Below, piece by piece: positions 1 to 9,734 of a stretch of 53,802 bases of DNA. Source of the stretch: Variovorax sp. CAN15. GTDB taxonomy: Bacteria; Pseudomonadota; Gammaproteobacteria; Burkholderiales; Burkholderiaceae_C. The first letter of the stretch is position 1. Each line of letters begins with the position of its first letter. The notes under the pieces are model-generated. The model was given only the letters and a program-made list of their open reading frames with translations. It did not search any database and had not been told where the DNA came from. The DNA is taken from the NCBI RefSeq assembly GCF_030462475.1, contig NZ_JASMRZ010000008.1:91021-144822 (forward strand), written 5' to 3'. Made by a program: the position numbers and the translations under genes.

Positions 1-1
1 G

Positions 2-1705
2 TCGCTGCCGGTGTGGATTCCGGGCAGCTACCTGATCCGCGAGTTCGCCAAGAACCTGCAGGGCCTGCGCGCCACGCAGGGCCGCCGCAAGCCGGCGCTG
101 ACCCAGCTCGACAAATGCAGCTGGCTGGTCGAATGCACGCCGGGCCAGCCGCTGGTGCTGAACTACCAGGTCTGCGCCTACGACAACTCGGTGCGCACCG
201 CCTGGCTGGACGCAGAGCGCGGCTTCTTCAACGGCACCAGCGTGTGCCTGCGCGTCGAGGGCCAGACCGAAACGCCGCACGCAATGGAGATCGTCGCGCC
301 CGCGCATGCCGGCGGCGACAGCGCGCGCTGGTCGTGCGCCACCGCGCTCGTTGCGCTGAAGGCCGACAAGCACGGCTTCGGCAGCTACCTCGCCTCGGGC
401 TACGACGAACTGGCCGACAGCCCCGTCGAGATGGGTGCTTTCTGGAGCGCCGACTTCGAGGCCTGCGGCGTGCCGCACCGCTTCGTGGTCGCCGGCGCCG
501 CGGCGTCGTTCGACGGTGACAGGCTCATCGCCGACACCAGGGCCATCTGCGAAGCAGAGATGCGCTTCTGGCACGGAGACAAGGTCGGCAAGCGCGGCGG
601 TCCGAAGCCGCCGATCGACCGCTACGTGTTCATGCTCAACGTGGTCGACGACGGCTACGGCGGGCTCGAGCACCGCCATTCCACCGCGCTGATCTGCAAC
701 CGCCGCGACCTGCCGCAGCTGGGCGAGAAGAAGAAGCAGCCCGATGGCTACACCACGCTGCTGGGGCTCATCAGCCACGAGTATTTCCATACCTGGAACG
801 TCAAGCGCATGCGGCCGGCGGAGTTCGCGCGCTACGACTACAGCCAGGAGAACTACACGCAGCTGCTGTGGTTCTTCGAAGGCTTCACCAGCTACTACGA
901 CGACCTGCTGCTGCGCCGCGCCGGGCGCATCGACGACGCGGGCTACCTGCGCCTGCTGAACAAGACCATCAACCAGGTCATGCAGACGCCGGGCCGGCTG
1001 GTACAGCCGGTGGCCGACGCGAGCTTCGACGCCTGGGTCAAGTACTACCGCCAGGACGAGCAGACGCCCAACAGCACGGTGAGCTACTACACCAAGGGCG
1101 CGCTGGTGGCGCTGTGCCTCGACCTCACGCTGCGCCACGAAGGCAAGGGCACGCTCGACGACGTGATGCGCCACCTGTGGAAGCACAGCGAGGGCGGGCC
1201 GATCAGCGAGCAGGATATCGCGGCCGCGCTCGAAGCCGTGAGCGGCCGCTCGTACAAGGCGGAGCTGGCGCGCTGGGTGCACTCGACCGAAGAGCTGCCG
1301 CTCGGGCAACTGCTGCGCTCGCACGGCGTGGCCACGCTGGAAGACCCGTCGCAGCAGGCGCAGGCGCTGGGCCTGCGCGTGGCCGAGGCCAGCGGCAGCG
1401 TGCAGGTGAAGGTGGTGCTGCGCGGCGGCGCCGCCGAAAAGGCCGGCTTCTCCGCGAACGACGAGTGGATCGGCATCGAACTGCCCGCCACCGGCAAGAA
1501 GGGCCAGCAGCGACCGGCGCAGGCCTGGCGCATCGCCAAGCTCGACGACCTGGCGCTCTACCTGGGCGATGCGACAAAGTGCACGGCCATCGTGGCGCGC
1601 GACCGCAAGCTGATCAGGCTGCCGCTGACGCTGCCAACCGGCGCGACCACCTGGCGGCTGTTCTCGCACGACGCCGGCAAGGTGACGAACTGGCTGGCCG
1701 GCTAG
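2..1705 (+). CDS. M61 family metallopeptidase, 3' part (N-terminus lies before the window)
   Basis: The reading frame is open from the window edge, so the true start is upstream; the GTG at position 11 is inside the protein. The visible 560-odd residues show the gluzincin zinc site HEYFH followed by TWN (about residue 256 counted from the GTG), with a downstream glutamate in FFEGFTSYYDD, the pattern of M61 glycyl-aminopeptidase-like enzymes. The last 150 residues (around GLRVAEASGSVQVKVVLRGG) resemble the C-terminal PDZ domain of the family. M61 enzymes have a beta-sandwich N-domain, a thermolysin-like catalytic domain and a PDZ domain; only part of the first is cut off. The family cleaves N-terminal Gly/Ala peptides in characterised members, but the substrate here is not known. 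The gene ends convergently with the next gene, 13 bp away. Confidence 0.9.
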   Translation, partial: SLPVWIPGSYLIREFAKNLQGLRATQGRRKPALTQLDKCSWLVECTPGQPLVLNYQVCAYDNSVRTAWLDAERGFFNGTSVCLRVEGQTETPHAMEIVAPAHAGGDSARWSCATALVALKADKHGFGSYLASGYDELADSPVEMGAFWSADFEACGVPHRFVVAGAAASFDGDRLIADTRAICEAEMRFWHGDKVGKRGGPKPPIDRYVFMLNVVDDGYGGLEHRHSTALICNRRDLPQLGEKKKQPDGYTTLLGLISHEYFHTWNVKRMRPAEFARYDYSQENYTQLLWFFEGFTSYYDDLLLRRAGRIDDAGYLRLLNKTINQVMQTPGRLVQPVADASFDAWVKYYRQDEQTPNSTVSYYTKGALVALCLDLTLRHEGKGTLDDVMRHLWKHSEGGPISEQDIAAALEAVSGRSYKAELARWVHSTEELPLGQLLRSHGVATLEDPSQQAQALGLRVAEASGSVQVKVVLRGGAAEKAGFSANDEWIGIELPATGKKGQQRPAQAWRIAKLDDLALYLGDATKCTAIVARDRKLIRLPLTLPTGATTWRLFSHDAGKVTNWLAG

Positions 1706-1718
1706 CCAGACGGCTCAG

Positions 1719-2309
1719 TCAGGCACTTTCCGCCGCCGCCGGGCGGCGCACGAACATCATCGGCTGGGGTTCGCCCACCAGTACGCAAGGCTTGCCGGTT
1801 CGCCGGCAGTGGTCCTGCACACGCCAGTAGGCGCCGTGGCTCACGCAGCCGGTCTGGCAGATCACGAGGTCGGCCGCGCGCAGGCTGGCTTCGAGCGCGG
1901 GGTCGTCCGCATCGTCATCGCCGCCGCCGTGATGCAGGTAGCGGCCGCCGGCGATCTCGACCAACTGGCGCGCGAGCGACGACGGCGCCTCTTCTTCATG
2001 ACCTACGCACAGCACGGCCTTCTCGCGCAGATCGGCCGGCGGAGGCGGCTCCGACGGCTTCAGGTGGCGCTTGCTGCCCGGCGCCAGCAGCGCGTGCAGC
2101 CGCTTCGGCAGCGCGCTGCCGGCCGAGGCGCGCGCCGCGAGCTCCTCGCGCACGATGGCAATGGCCGAATCCCGCGCCACCAGCGCGCCGCGCAGGCGCA
2201 CGATCTGCGCTTCGAGTCTTTCGACGAGGGTGGCCTGTTCGACCAGCAGGCGCGAGCAGCGCTCCTGTACGCGGGCATAGGCCCGCAGCAGCACGGCATG
2301 TTCTTGCAT
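1719..2309 (-). CDS. DUF2325 domain protein with N-terminal coiled coil
   Basis: The N-terminal half is predicted coiled coil (ERCSRLLVEQATLVERLEAQ and following, heptad-like leucines). The C-terminal 90 residues match DUF2325: VLCVGHE, then a YLHHGGG stretch, an acidic DDDADD run, and AADLVICQTGCVSHGAYW with a closing GKPCVLVG. DUF2325 proteins have a Rossmann-like fold and no established activity; conserved Cys and His residues hint at metal or redox chemistry (inference). I place the start at the third candidate ATG because GGAG sits five bases upstream of it; two earlier in-frame ATGs at 2330 and 2321 lack a visible ribosome binding site. It is divergent from the enoyl-CoA hydratase gene. 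Confidence 0.8.
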   Translation of the reverse strand: MQEHAVLLRAYARVQERCSRLLVEQATLVERLEAQIVRLRGALVARDSAIAIVREELAARASAGSALPKRLHALLAPGSKRHLKPSEPPPPADLREKAVLCVGHEEEAPSSLARQLVEIAGGRYLHHGGGDDDADDPALEASLRAADLVICQTGCVSHGAYWRVQDHCRRTGKPCVLVGEPQPMMFVRRPAAAESA

Positions 2310-2394
2310 CGGGAACTCCATGGCGGGCATTCTAGATGAGAGGAATTCTCAAATAGATCAATCCACTGCGGATCACCCCGCCGGCCATGCTGGG

Positions 2395-2400
2395 TATAGT
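2395..2400 (+). promoter_or_regulatory. Possible -10 box of the enoyl-CoA hydratase gene
   Basis: TATAGT lies 45 bp before the ATG of the hydratase gene in the 114-135 bp divergent region. No good -35 hexamer is visible at 16-18 bp, so the call rests on the -10 alone. Confidence 0.35.
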
Positions 2401-2444
2401 GAAGCGCGTTTTTCTTCCCCTTTCCCGTTCCCCCCGGAGACACC

Positions 2445-3224
2445 ATGAGCTACGAAAACATCGAAGTGCGGACCGAAGCAGGCAAGGTCGGCATCATCAC
2501 CCTCAACCGCCCCAAGGCCCTGAACGCGCTGAACGACGCGCTCATGACCGAGCTGGGCCAGGCGCTCAAGGCCTTCGATGCCGACGACGCCATCGGCTGC
2601 ATCATCCTCACCGGCAGCGAGCGCGCCTTCGCGGCCGGCGCCGACATCGCGGCGATGGCCAAGTACAGCTTCATCGACACCTACAAGGGCGACTACATCA
2701 CCCGCAACTGGGAAACCATCCGTTCGATCCGCAAGCCGGTGATCGGCGCGGTGGCCGGCTTCGCGCTGGGCGGCGGCTGCGAGCTGGCGATGATGTGCGA
2801 CTTCATCATCGCGGCGGACAACGCCAAGTTCGGCCAGCCCGAGATCAAGATCGGCGTGATTCCCGGCGCCGGCGGCACGCAGCGCCTGCCGCGCGCGGTC
2901 GGCAAGAGCAAGGCCATGGACATGGTGCTCACCGCCCGCATGATGGACGCGGCCGAAGCCGAGCGCGCCGGCCTCGTCAGCCGCGTGGTGCCTTTCGAGA
3001 AGCTCGCCGACGAGGCGCTGGGTGCGGCACTGATCATCTGCGGCTTCTCGCAGATCTCGGTGATCGCGGCGAAGGAGTCGGTCAACCGCGCCTTCGAAAG
3101 CGGCCTGAGCGACGGCGTGATGTTCGAACGGCGCCTGTTCCACGCGCTGTTCGCCACGCAGGACCAGAAGGAAGGCATGGACGCCTTCCTGACCAAGCGC
3201 CAGCCGGACTTCAAGAACGCCTGA
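2445..3224 (+). CDS. Enoyl-CoA hydratase (crotonase family)
   Basis: 259 residues, the usual length for a monofunctional short-chain enoyl-CoA hydratase. It hydrates 2-trans-enoyl-CoA to 3-hydroxyacyl-CoA in beta-oxidation. Both catalytic glutamates of the family are present: Glu113 in GGGCELAMM (Glu144 of rat mitochondrial hydratase) and Glu133 in FGQPEIKIG (Glu164). The oxyanion-hole segment AAGADIAAM and the [17 protein letters not shown] stretch are also intact. The start has GGAGA about six bases upstream. It stands alone between convergent and divergent neighbours; the other beta-oxidation genes start 8 kb away, and none of them is a hydratase, so this enzyme may serve them, but no copy of their shared DNA element lies here. 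Confidence 0.93.
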   Translation: MSYENIEVRTEAGKVGIITLNRPKALNALNDALMTELGQALKAFDADDAIGCIILTGSERAFAAGADIAAMAKYSFIDTYKGDYITRNWETIRSIRKPVIGAVAGFALGGGCELAMMCDFIIAADNAKFGQPEIKIGVIPGAGGTQRLPRAVGKSKAMDMVLTARMMDAAEAERAGLVSRVVPFEKLADEALGAALIICGFSQISVIAAKESVNRAFESGLSDGVMFERRLFHALFATQDQKEGMDAFLTKRQPDFKNA

Positions 3225-3239
3225 CGCCGGCCGGGCCGG

Positions 3240-3243
<4 letters not shown>
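3221..3243. terminator. GC hairpin between convergent genes, covering both stop codons
   Basis: CTGAC at the left end pairs with GTCAG at the right, with a GC-rich inner stem. It includes the stop codon of the hydratase gene and of the anti-sigma gene on the other strand. There is no T run, so a true intrinsic terminator is uncertain. Confidence 0.35.
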
Positions 3244-4702
<1,459 letters not shown>

Positions 4703-4706
<4 letters not shown>

Positions 4707-5371
4707 GCCCGCTTCTCCAGCACCGACAGATAGCGCTCCATGCAGCCGCGCAGTTTCTGCAGGCCGTAGCGCAGCCTGCTGCGCACGGTCTCGAAGCCGA
4801 TCTCCAGGCTCGCGGCCAGCGCCTCGACGGTGAGACCATCTTCATGGTGCAGCAGGAACGCGGCGCGCTGCTCGGCCGGGAGTTCGTCGAGACAGGTCAG
4901 CAGGCGGCGGCCCGCGGCGCGCCAGAACGCGAGTTCCTCTGCTGACGGGTGGGACGCCGCATCGGCCGCCGCACCACGCACGCCGTGTTCGAGCGTGGGC
5001 ACGGGGTTGCCGTCGTCGTCCGCATGCGCTTCGAGCGTCACTTCGCGCCCGCTCACGCGCAGGCGGTCCATGGCGAGGTTGTGCGCGATGGTGAAGGCCC
5101 AGGTGCGCCATGCCGCCCCCTGCGGCGAGAAGCTCTCGCGCGCCGAGATGATCCGCACCCAGGTGTCCTGGAACACCTCGTCGGCCTGCGCCGCGAGCCG
5201 CGCGCCGAGCAGGCGCTTGACGAAGCGGAACAGCCCGCCCTCGTGGCGCGCGTAGAGCACGTCGAACGCGGCGGCATCGCCCTGCGCGTAGGCCAGCATC
5301 AACTGATCGTCGGGCATGGCCTGGCGCTCGGGGGCGTTCTTGGCTGAAGGGGCGCGGGGAAGCGCGGACAT
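4703..5371 (-). CDS. ECF-type RNA polymerase sigma factor
   Basis: Region 2 is visible in AYAQGDAAAFDVLYARHE, the VFQDTWVRII box and WAFTIAHNLAMDRLR; region 4 in LDELPAEQRAAFLLHHEDG and LEIGFETVRSRLRYGLQKLR, the helix-turn-helix that reads the -35 element. The region 2-4 linker is somewhat long. I start at the ATG giving MSALPRAP; a second ATG at 5317 (MPDDQLM) is also plausible, and the furthest upstream start at 5431 is unlikely. Neither ATG has a strong Shine-Dalgarno. It is co-transcribed with the anti-sigma gene through a four-base overlap and divergent from the VWA gene, a candidate target. Confidence 0.9.
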
Positions 5372-5507
5372 CGGAGGATTTTCACCCGAGCTTGTACGGG
5401 CCAAGAGGCGCACCGGGGTTCGGAGCGGCAAAAAAATTCACGACCGACTAACCCCGTTGGCGCAGGCGGGCCGTATCAGCCAGCACCCAACCACCCGGAG
5501 TGCTTCC

Positions 5508-7040
5508 ATGACCCAGCCTTTCGTTTCCCGGTTTCGCCGCCCGCTCGTCGTGCTGCTGTGCGCCCAATTGCTGCTGAGCGCCAGCGGCGCCACCGAAATC
5601 CCCGCCACCGGCAGCGCCGTGCGCCGGCCAACGCCCGCGCCCGACAGCCGCGCGCTGCCGACGCAGATGGTGCCGAACTTCGAGGCGCCCTCCGCCACGC
5701 ACTGCGCACGGCCGGTGCGGACCTACGAGACGCCAGGCATGCCGCGCGCCTCCAGCGCGCGGGAGGAACGCAGGTACGCCGAACTGTCGAAGGAATACAG
5801 GGCGAGCCCCTCCGTCGTGCCTTCGCCCACGACGCCAAAGCCGATGGCGGCGCCCGCAGCCAGGTCGGCACCGGCTGGAGCGGCTCTCGCCGATGCCATC
5901 GCGGAAGCACCGCCGGCCTCGATCGCACCTGTCGCGCCCGCCCCGGCGGCTCGCGTATCCGGCGAACTTCAGGCACCTGTACAGGCCCAGCGCCCGGCCA
6001 ACGAGCCCGTCACCGCCGGCATGGTCGACGACAACGCCGACTTCAGCGAATACCTGGCCTTCCACGGCCGCACGCAGGTCCCGCACCGCGAGCGCGACAT
6101 CAGCGTGCGCTACCTGCTGCAGGTGCGCGATGCGCGCGGCGTGGTCGTGCCCGATGCCGAAGTGGCGGTGCAGGCCGCCAACGGCGCCGCGATGTGGGCC
6201 CGCACCGACGCGGGCGGGCGCGCATGGCTGCATCCGAACGCCTTCGACAAGGCGCAGAGCGCGATCTATGAAGTCACCGTGCGCAAGAACGGGCGCCAGA
6301 GCACTGCCTTCCTGCAGCGCGGACAGAAGAACGCGGTCGACGTGGTGCTCGGCGGCAAGCCCGGCGCCGTGCCTGCGCGCGCCAGGCTCGACCTTGTCTT
6401 CCTGATCGATGCCACCGGCTCGATGGACGACGAGATCGCCAGGCTCAAGGCCACCCTGCGCACCATCGCCGACCAGGTCGCCCGACTGCCCAGCCGCCCG
6501 GACACCTGCTTCGGCCTCGTGGCATATCGCGACCGGGGCGATGAGTTCCTGGTGCGCCGCCACGACTTCACCAACGACCTGAACGCCTTCCAGGGCGTGC
6601 TCGACGCGCTGCGCGCCGCGGGCGGTGGCGACTACCCCGAGGCGATGAACGAGGCGCTCAACGAAACCGTCCACAAGCTGAGCTGGCGCGGCAACGACAC
6701 CACCCGCCTCGTGGTGCTGCTGGCCGACGCGCCGCCGCATCTCGACTACGGCGGCCCCCAATACGACGACGACATGGTCGCCGCGCTGGGCAAGGGCATC
6801 AAGGTGTTCAGCGTGGGTGCATCGGGCCTGGACAAGCAGGGCGAATACATCCAGCGCCAGATAGCGCAGTACACCGGCGGGCGCTTCGTGTTCCTGACCT
6901 ACAAGGAGGCGACGAACCCGGCGAGCGGCCCGGGAACGCAGACCGTGCACGACGTCGGCAACTACTCGGTGCAGACGCTGGACAAGCTGATCGTGCGGCT
7001 GGTTTCCGAAGAATTGGGCAAGTTGCCGGCGGGTGGTTGA
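5508..7040 (+). CDS. Exported VWA-domain protein
   Basis: 510 residues. A signal peptide is clear (RRPLVVLLCAQLLLSASGA). Residues 25-160 are Ala/Pro-rich with no recognised fold. Around residues 185-280 is a carboxypeptidase-regulatory-like or Ig-like beta domain (DARGVVVPDAEVAVQAANG). From residue 295 to 500 is a von Willebrand A domain with the metal-site motif DATGS (variant of DxSxS), a later conserved acidic GGGDYPEAMNEAL stretch and LVVLLADAPPH. VWA domains bind ligands through a divalent metal; no enzymatic role is implied. The start has GGAG eight bases upstream. The gene is divergent from the ECF sigma/anti-sigma pair, so it may be a regulon member (inference). Confidence 0.85.
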   Translation: MTQPFVSRFRRPLVVLLCAQLLLSASGATEIPATGSAVRRPTPAPDSRALPTQMVPNFEAPSATHCARPVRTYETPGMPRASSAREERRYAELSKEYRASPSVVPSPTTPKPMAAPAARSAPAGAALADAIAEAPPASIAPVAPAPAARVSGELQAPVQAQRPANEPVTAGMVDDNADFSEYLAFHGRTQVPHRERDISVRYLLQVRDARGVVVPDAEVAVQAANGAAMWARTDAGGRAWLHPNAFDKAQSAIYEVTVRKNGRQSTAFLQRGQKNAVDVVLGGKPGAVPARARLDLVFLIDATGSMDDEIARLKATLRTIADQVARLPSRPDTCFGLVAYRDRGDEFLVRRHDFTNDLNAFQGVLDALRAAGGGDYPEAMNEALNETVHKLSWRGNDTTRLVVLLADAPPHLDYGGPQYDDDMVAALGKGIKVFSVGASGLDKQGEYIQRQIAQYTGGRFVFLTYKEATNPASGPGTQTVHDVGNYSVQTLDKLIVRLVSEELGKLPAGG

Positions 7041-7066
7041 GCGGCGGCTTCGGACTGGGCTATAAT
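7037..7066 (+). promoter_or_regulatory. Promoter of the tRNA-Met gene
   Basis: A perfect -10 TATAAT at 7061-7066 and a -35-like TTGAGC at 7037-7042 with an 18-bp spacer. The -35 overlaps the stop codon of the VWA gene. The mature tRNA begins 29 bp after the -10. Confidence 0.75.
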
Positions 7067-7095
7067 CGCAGGCTCGGTGTGCAACACCACCGAAC

Positions 7096-7172
7096 GGCTC
7101 TTTAGCTCAGTCGGTTAGAGCGATGGAATCATAATCCACAGGTCCGCGGTTCGAGTCCGTGAAGAGCCACCA
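7096..7172 (+). tRNA. tRNA-Met (anticodon CAT)
   Basis: 77 bases folding as a full cloverleaf: acceptor GGCTCTT pairs with AAGAGCC, D arm GCTC/GAGC, anticodon loop ATCATAA (CAT), T arm with TTCGAGT loop, and an encoded CCA end at 7170-7172. Pair 27-43 at the top of the anticodon stem is an A-C mismatch. A CAT anticodon can be elongator Met or, after lysidine modification, Ile2; the acceptor and overall sequence favour elongator Met. It is not initiator-like because the anticodon stem lacks three consecutive G-C pairs. Confidence 0.93.
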
Positions 7173-7181
7173 AAACAAACG

Positions 7182-7219
7182 AAAAGCCTTGCAGGTCAAC
7201 GACTTGCAAGGCTTTTTTT
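7182..7219 (+). terminator. Intrinsic terminator after tRNA-Met
   Basis: A 16-bp stem starting AAAAGCCTTGCA, with one G-T wobble, a three-base loop AAC, and a run of seven T after the stem. It sits 10 bp after the CCA end. The matching A run on the left arm means it could also act on the other strand. Confidence 0.93.
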
Positions 7220-7254
7220 CTTTGCGGCGCGGCACTGGCCGATAATCCCCGGCG

Positions 7255-7656
7255 ATGCCCGCGACGCCTTTCCGAGCCCCACCCAGCCGCCCCGGCCTGG
7301 CACTGCCGCGGCCGGGCGTCGGCCTGATCCGCTGGGCGCTGCTGTGGTTCGCGCTCTCGCTGGGCGTGGCCATGGCCTCACCGCTCGTGCATCCGCAAAC
7401 GGTGGAGCTGGTCTGCTCGAACGCCGGATCGCTCAAGGCCATCGTGCACACCGACGACGGCTCGCAGGAGCTGGGCGCGGGCCACATGGACTGCCCGCTG
7501 TGCGTGCTCACCGGCGCCCCGCCCGCGACGACGCCCACCGTCGAGCTGCCGGCGTTCGCGCCGCTGGCCCGCGTGGCGCGGCCGGTTCCGTCGGCGCACA
7601 TTGCAGCGGCCGCCACCGCACCGCTGCCGGCGCGCGGACCTCCCTCGCTCGTCTGA
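7255..7656 (+). CDS. DUF2946-family protein
   Basis: 133 residues with one N-terminal hydrophobic segment (RWALLWFALSLGVAMA, a signal peptide or anchor), then a DUF2946 core with HMDCPLC, in which the CxxC pair and preceding His and Met suggest metal binding. The family typically sits beside copper transport and cytochrome oxidase assembly genes. Here it precedes SCO and PCuAC genes on the same strand, supporting a copper role (inference). A GATAAT box lies only nine bases before the ATG and no Shine-Dalgarno is visible, so the start could be further in, or the transcript nearly leaderless. Confidence 0.75.
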   Translation: MPATPFRAPPSRPGLALPRPGVGLIRWALLWFALSLGVAMASPLVHPQTVELVCSNAGSLKAIVHTDDGSQELGAGHMDCPLCVLTGAPPATTPTVELPAFAPLARVARPVPSAHIAAAATAPLPARGPPSLV

Positions 7657-7784
7657 GGCTTCCTCCCCAGTTCCCGCGCGCGTGATGCCGGCGCCTCCCG
7701 ACGAGGCCCGTCGCAAGTCTGCCGCGCGCGTTCCTGCCACGAATCCATCGGCGCCTCCTGCGGGCGCCGGAGCGAGTCCATTCA

Positions 7785-8399
7785 ATGCCCAGAGAAAAAC
7801 CCCACTACCCGACGCGGCGCCGCCTGCTGCTATCCGGCGGCAGCCTCATTGCGTTCACGACCCTCGCAGCCTGCGACAAGGTGCTGCCCGCCCGCTTCAA
7901 CGGCGTCGACATCACCGGCGCCAACTACGCGCGGGACTTTCGCCTGACCGACGCCGACGGCCGCGAGCGCACGCTGGCCGACTTCAAGGGCAAGGCCGTG
8001 ATGATGTTCTTCGGTTTCACCCAATGCCCCGACGTCTGCCCCACCGCCCTCGTGCGCGCGGCCGAGATCAAGCGGCTGCTCGGCAGCGACGGCGATCGCC
8101 TGCAGGTGATCTTCGTCACCGTCGACCCCGAGCGCGATTCGCCCGTCGTGCTCAAGGCCTACACGCAGGCCTTCGACCCGAGCTTCATCGGCCTGTACGG
8201 CGACCTGCAGCGCACCAGCGAGACCGCGAAGGACTTCAAGGTGTTCTACAAGAAGGTGCCCACCGGCTCCTCGTACACCATGGACCATTCGGCCTTCAGC
8301 TATGTGTTCGACCCCAAGGGCAAGATCCGCGTCGTGCTGCGCCACGAGCAGAGCGCGCAGGAATGCGCCGAAGACCTTCGCAGGATCCTGCAGGCCTGA
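7785..8399 (+). CDS. SCO1/SenC-family copper chaperone, lipoprotein
   Basis: 204 residues. An RRR-containing N-terminus runs into a lipobox (TLAAC), so it is probably a lipid-anchored periplasmic protein. The thioredoxin-like SCO fold is clear: FFGFTQCPDVCPTAL with the copper/thiol CxxxC motif and the third ligand histidine in MDHSAFSYVFD. SCO proteins deliver copper to, or reduce, the CuA site of cytochrome c oxidase. The gene lies between DUF2946 and PCuAC genes, a usual copper-chaperone set. A GGAG lies 12 bases before the ATG, slightly far. Confidence 0.93.
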   Translation: MPREKPHYPTRRRLLLSGGSLIAFTTLAACDKVLPARFNGVDITGANYARDFRLTDADGRERTLADFKGKAVMMFFGFTQCPDVCPTALVRAAEIKRLLGSDGDRLQVIFVTVDPERDSPVVLKAYTQAFDPSFIGLYGDLQRTSETAKDFKVFYKKVPTGSSYTMDHSAFSYVFDPKGKIRVVLRHEQSAQECAEDLRRILQA

Positions 8400-8432
8400 C
8401 TTTCATCATTCAAATCCAAGGAGATACCGACC

Positions 8433-8912
8433 ATGAAGAACCGCATTGCACACATCCTCGCCATCACCGGCGCCGCGCTGCTCACCGCGCATGCCGCGAA
8501 CGCGCAGGTCACCGTCAAGGACGCCTGGGTGCGCGCCACCGTGCCGCAGCAGAAGGCCACCGGCGCGTTCATGCAGCTCAGCGCCGCGAAAGACACCAAG
8601 CTGGTCTCGGCCAGTTCGCCCGTCACGCCCGTGGTGGAAGTGCACGAGATGGCCATGCAGGACAACGTGATGCGCATGCGCCAGATCCCCGCGCTCGAGC
8701 TGCCCGCAGGCAAGACCGTCGAGCTCAAGCCCGGCGGCTATCACGTGATGCTGCTCGACCTCAAGCAGCAGGTGAAGGAAGGCGACACGGTGCCGCTCAC
8801 GCTCACCTTCGAGGGCAAGGACGGCAAGCGCGAGACGCTGGAGGTGAAGGCGCCGGTGCGGGCGCTGAATGCGTCGGCGCAGCCTGCGGGGCATGGCGGG
8901 CACAAGCACTGA
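8433..8912 (+). CDS. Periplasmic copper chaperone PCu(A)C
   Basis: 159 residues with a signal peptide ending AHAANAQ. The PCuAC Cu(I) site is complete: H and M in VEVHEMAMQDNVMRMRQI and the later H-M in GGYHVMLLDL. The tail GHGGHKH adds further possible copper ligands. PCuAC extracts or carries Cu(I) and passes it to SCO or directly to oxidase subunit II. The start has AAGGAG nine bases upstream; the gene is 33 bp after the SCO stop, so they are likely co-transcribed. Confidence 0.93.
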   Translation: MKNRIAHILAITGAALLTAHAANAQVTVKDAWVRATVPQQKATGAFMQLSAAKDTKLVSASSPVTPVVEVHEMAMQDNVMRMRQIPALELPAGKTVELKPGGYHVMLLDLKQQVKEGDTVPLTLTFEGKDGKRETLEVKAPVRALNASAQPAGHGGHKH

Positions 8913-9170
8913 CCACGCCCGCCAGCTTTGCCTGTAGACCGGCCAGAGGGAATACCCTATTTCGGTGATGGCGCTCGTCCTGCGGAGGCACAAGAATTGT
9001 TGACAAATATTCACAATCCATCCCCTCGCCGGCCAGCCCCTTCGTGAGCTGGATTCCCCGGGGCGCATGAGTTGTCCAGGGTGCCGGGAGGCGTTCTCTC
9101 TGTCTCTGCTCCAACTGGTCAACATGGCGCGGCATCGAAGGCCGAGGGAGGTGATCACAGGGGTTCGTCA

Positions 9171-9671
9171 GTGCCGCTCAGATACCTTCTCCGCCTGGAG
9201 CATGCTCGCCTGCCCATGCACGTGACCGACGCGCAGGACGTGCGGCGCGTGTCCGTCCTGAAAGCCACCGGCCTCATCGAGGCCGCCATCGATCCCGCTT
9301 TCGATACCGGCCATGGCAGCTACAGGCTGGCACAGGCCGCGCTGGTGGTCTGCATCACGGAGGAAGGGCACGCCGAGATCGAAAAGCTGCGCGGCCAAGG
9401 CGGCGCGGTTTCGGCGTCGAGAAAAAAGAAGACGAGCCTGGAGCCGCTCGACTACCTGCGCAAGATAGAACGTTCGGCCTTCCCCCTTCGGGTGGAGGAC
9501 CCGTATGAAATCAGTTGCATCGGCGTGCTGAAGCAGGCCGGGTTCGTCGATGCGGCCATCAGCCCCGAACTCGCATGGAAGGATACCGAGGGGTCGCCGC
9601 AGGAGCTGGCGGTGATCCGCCGCATCACGCCGTTCGGGCGGGCGCAGCTCGCGCGTGGCGCAACCAGGTGA
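9171..9671 (+). CDS. Unrecognised protein made of two duplicated ~65-residue units
   Basis: From the GTG start (AGGGG seven bases upstream) it has 166 residues. I do not recognise a family. It contains two related units: LRYLLRLEHARLPMHV followed by VSVLKATGLIEAAIDP, and LDYLRKIERSAFPLRV followed by IGVLKQAGFVDAAISP. Each looks like a small helical module that might be a winged-helix-like or adaptor fold (inference). No signal peptide or membrane segment. A TTG start at 9072 is possible but adds a low-complexity leader. It is convergent with the next gene. Confidence 0.65.
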   Translation: MPLRYLLRLEHARLPMHVTDAQDVRRVSVLKATGLIEAAIDPAFDTGHGSYRLAQAALVVCITEEGHAEIEKLRGQGGAVSASRKKKTSLEPLDYLRKIERSAFPLRVEDPYEISCIGVLKQAGFVDAAISPELAWKDTEGSPQELAVIRRITPFGRAQLARGATR

Positions 9672-9690
9672 TTTCGCGGCATCCGGAATT

Positions 9691-9723
9691 GCGACGGACC
9701 GGGTCCGCGACCCGGCCGGTCGC
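9691..9723. terminator. GC-rich hairpin between convergent genes
   Basis: GCGAC at the left pairs with GTCGC at the right around an inner CCGGGT/ACCCGG stem and a five-base loop, with two mismatches. No T run on either strand. It lies between the stops of two convergent genes, so a bidirectional terminator is plausible. Confidence 0.4.
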
Positions 9724-9734
9724 GCTTCATTCGC

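Noticed and set aside
9000..9030. TTGACA in an AT-rich patch before the duplicated-unit gene
   Set aside because: There is no -10 box at 16-18 bp, and the sequence following is GC-rich. I do not call a promoter.
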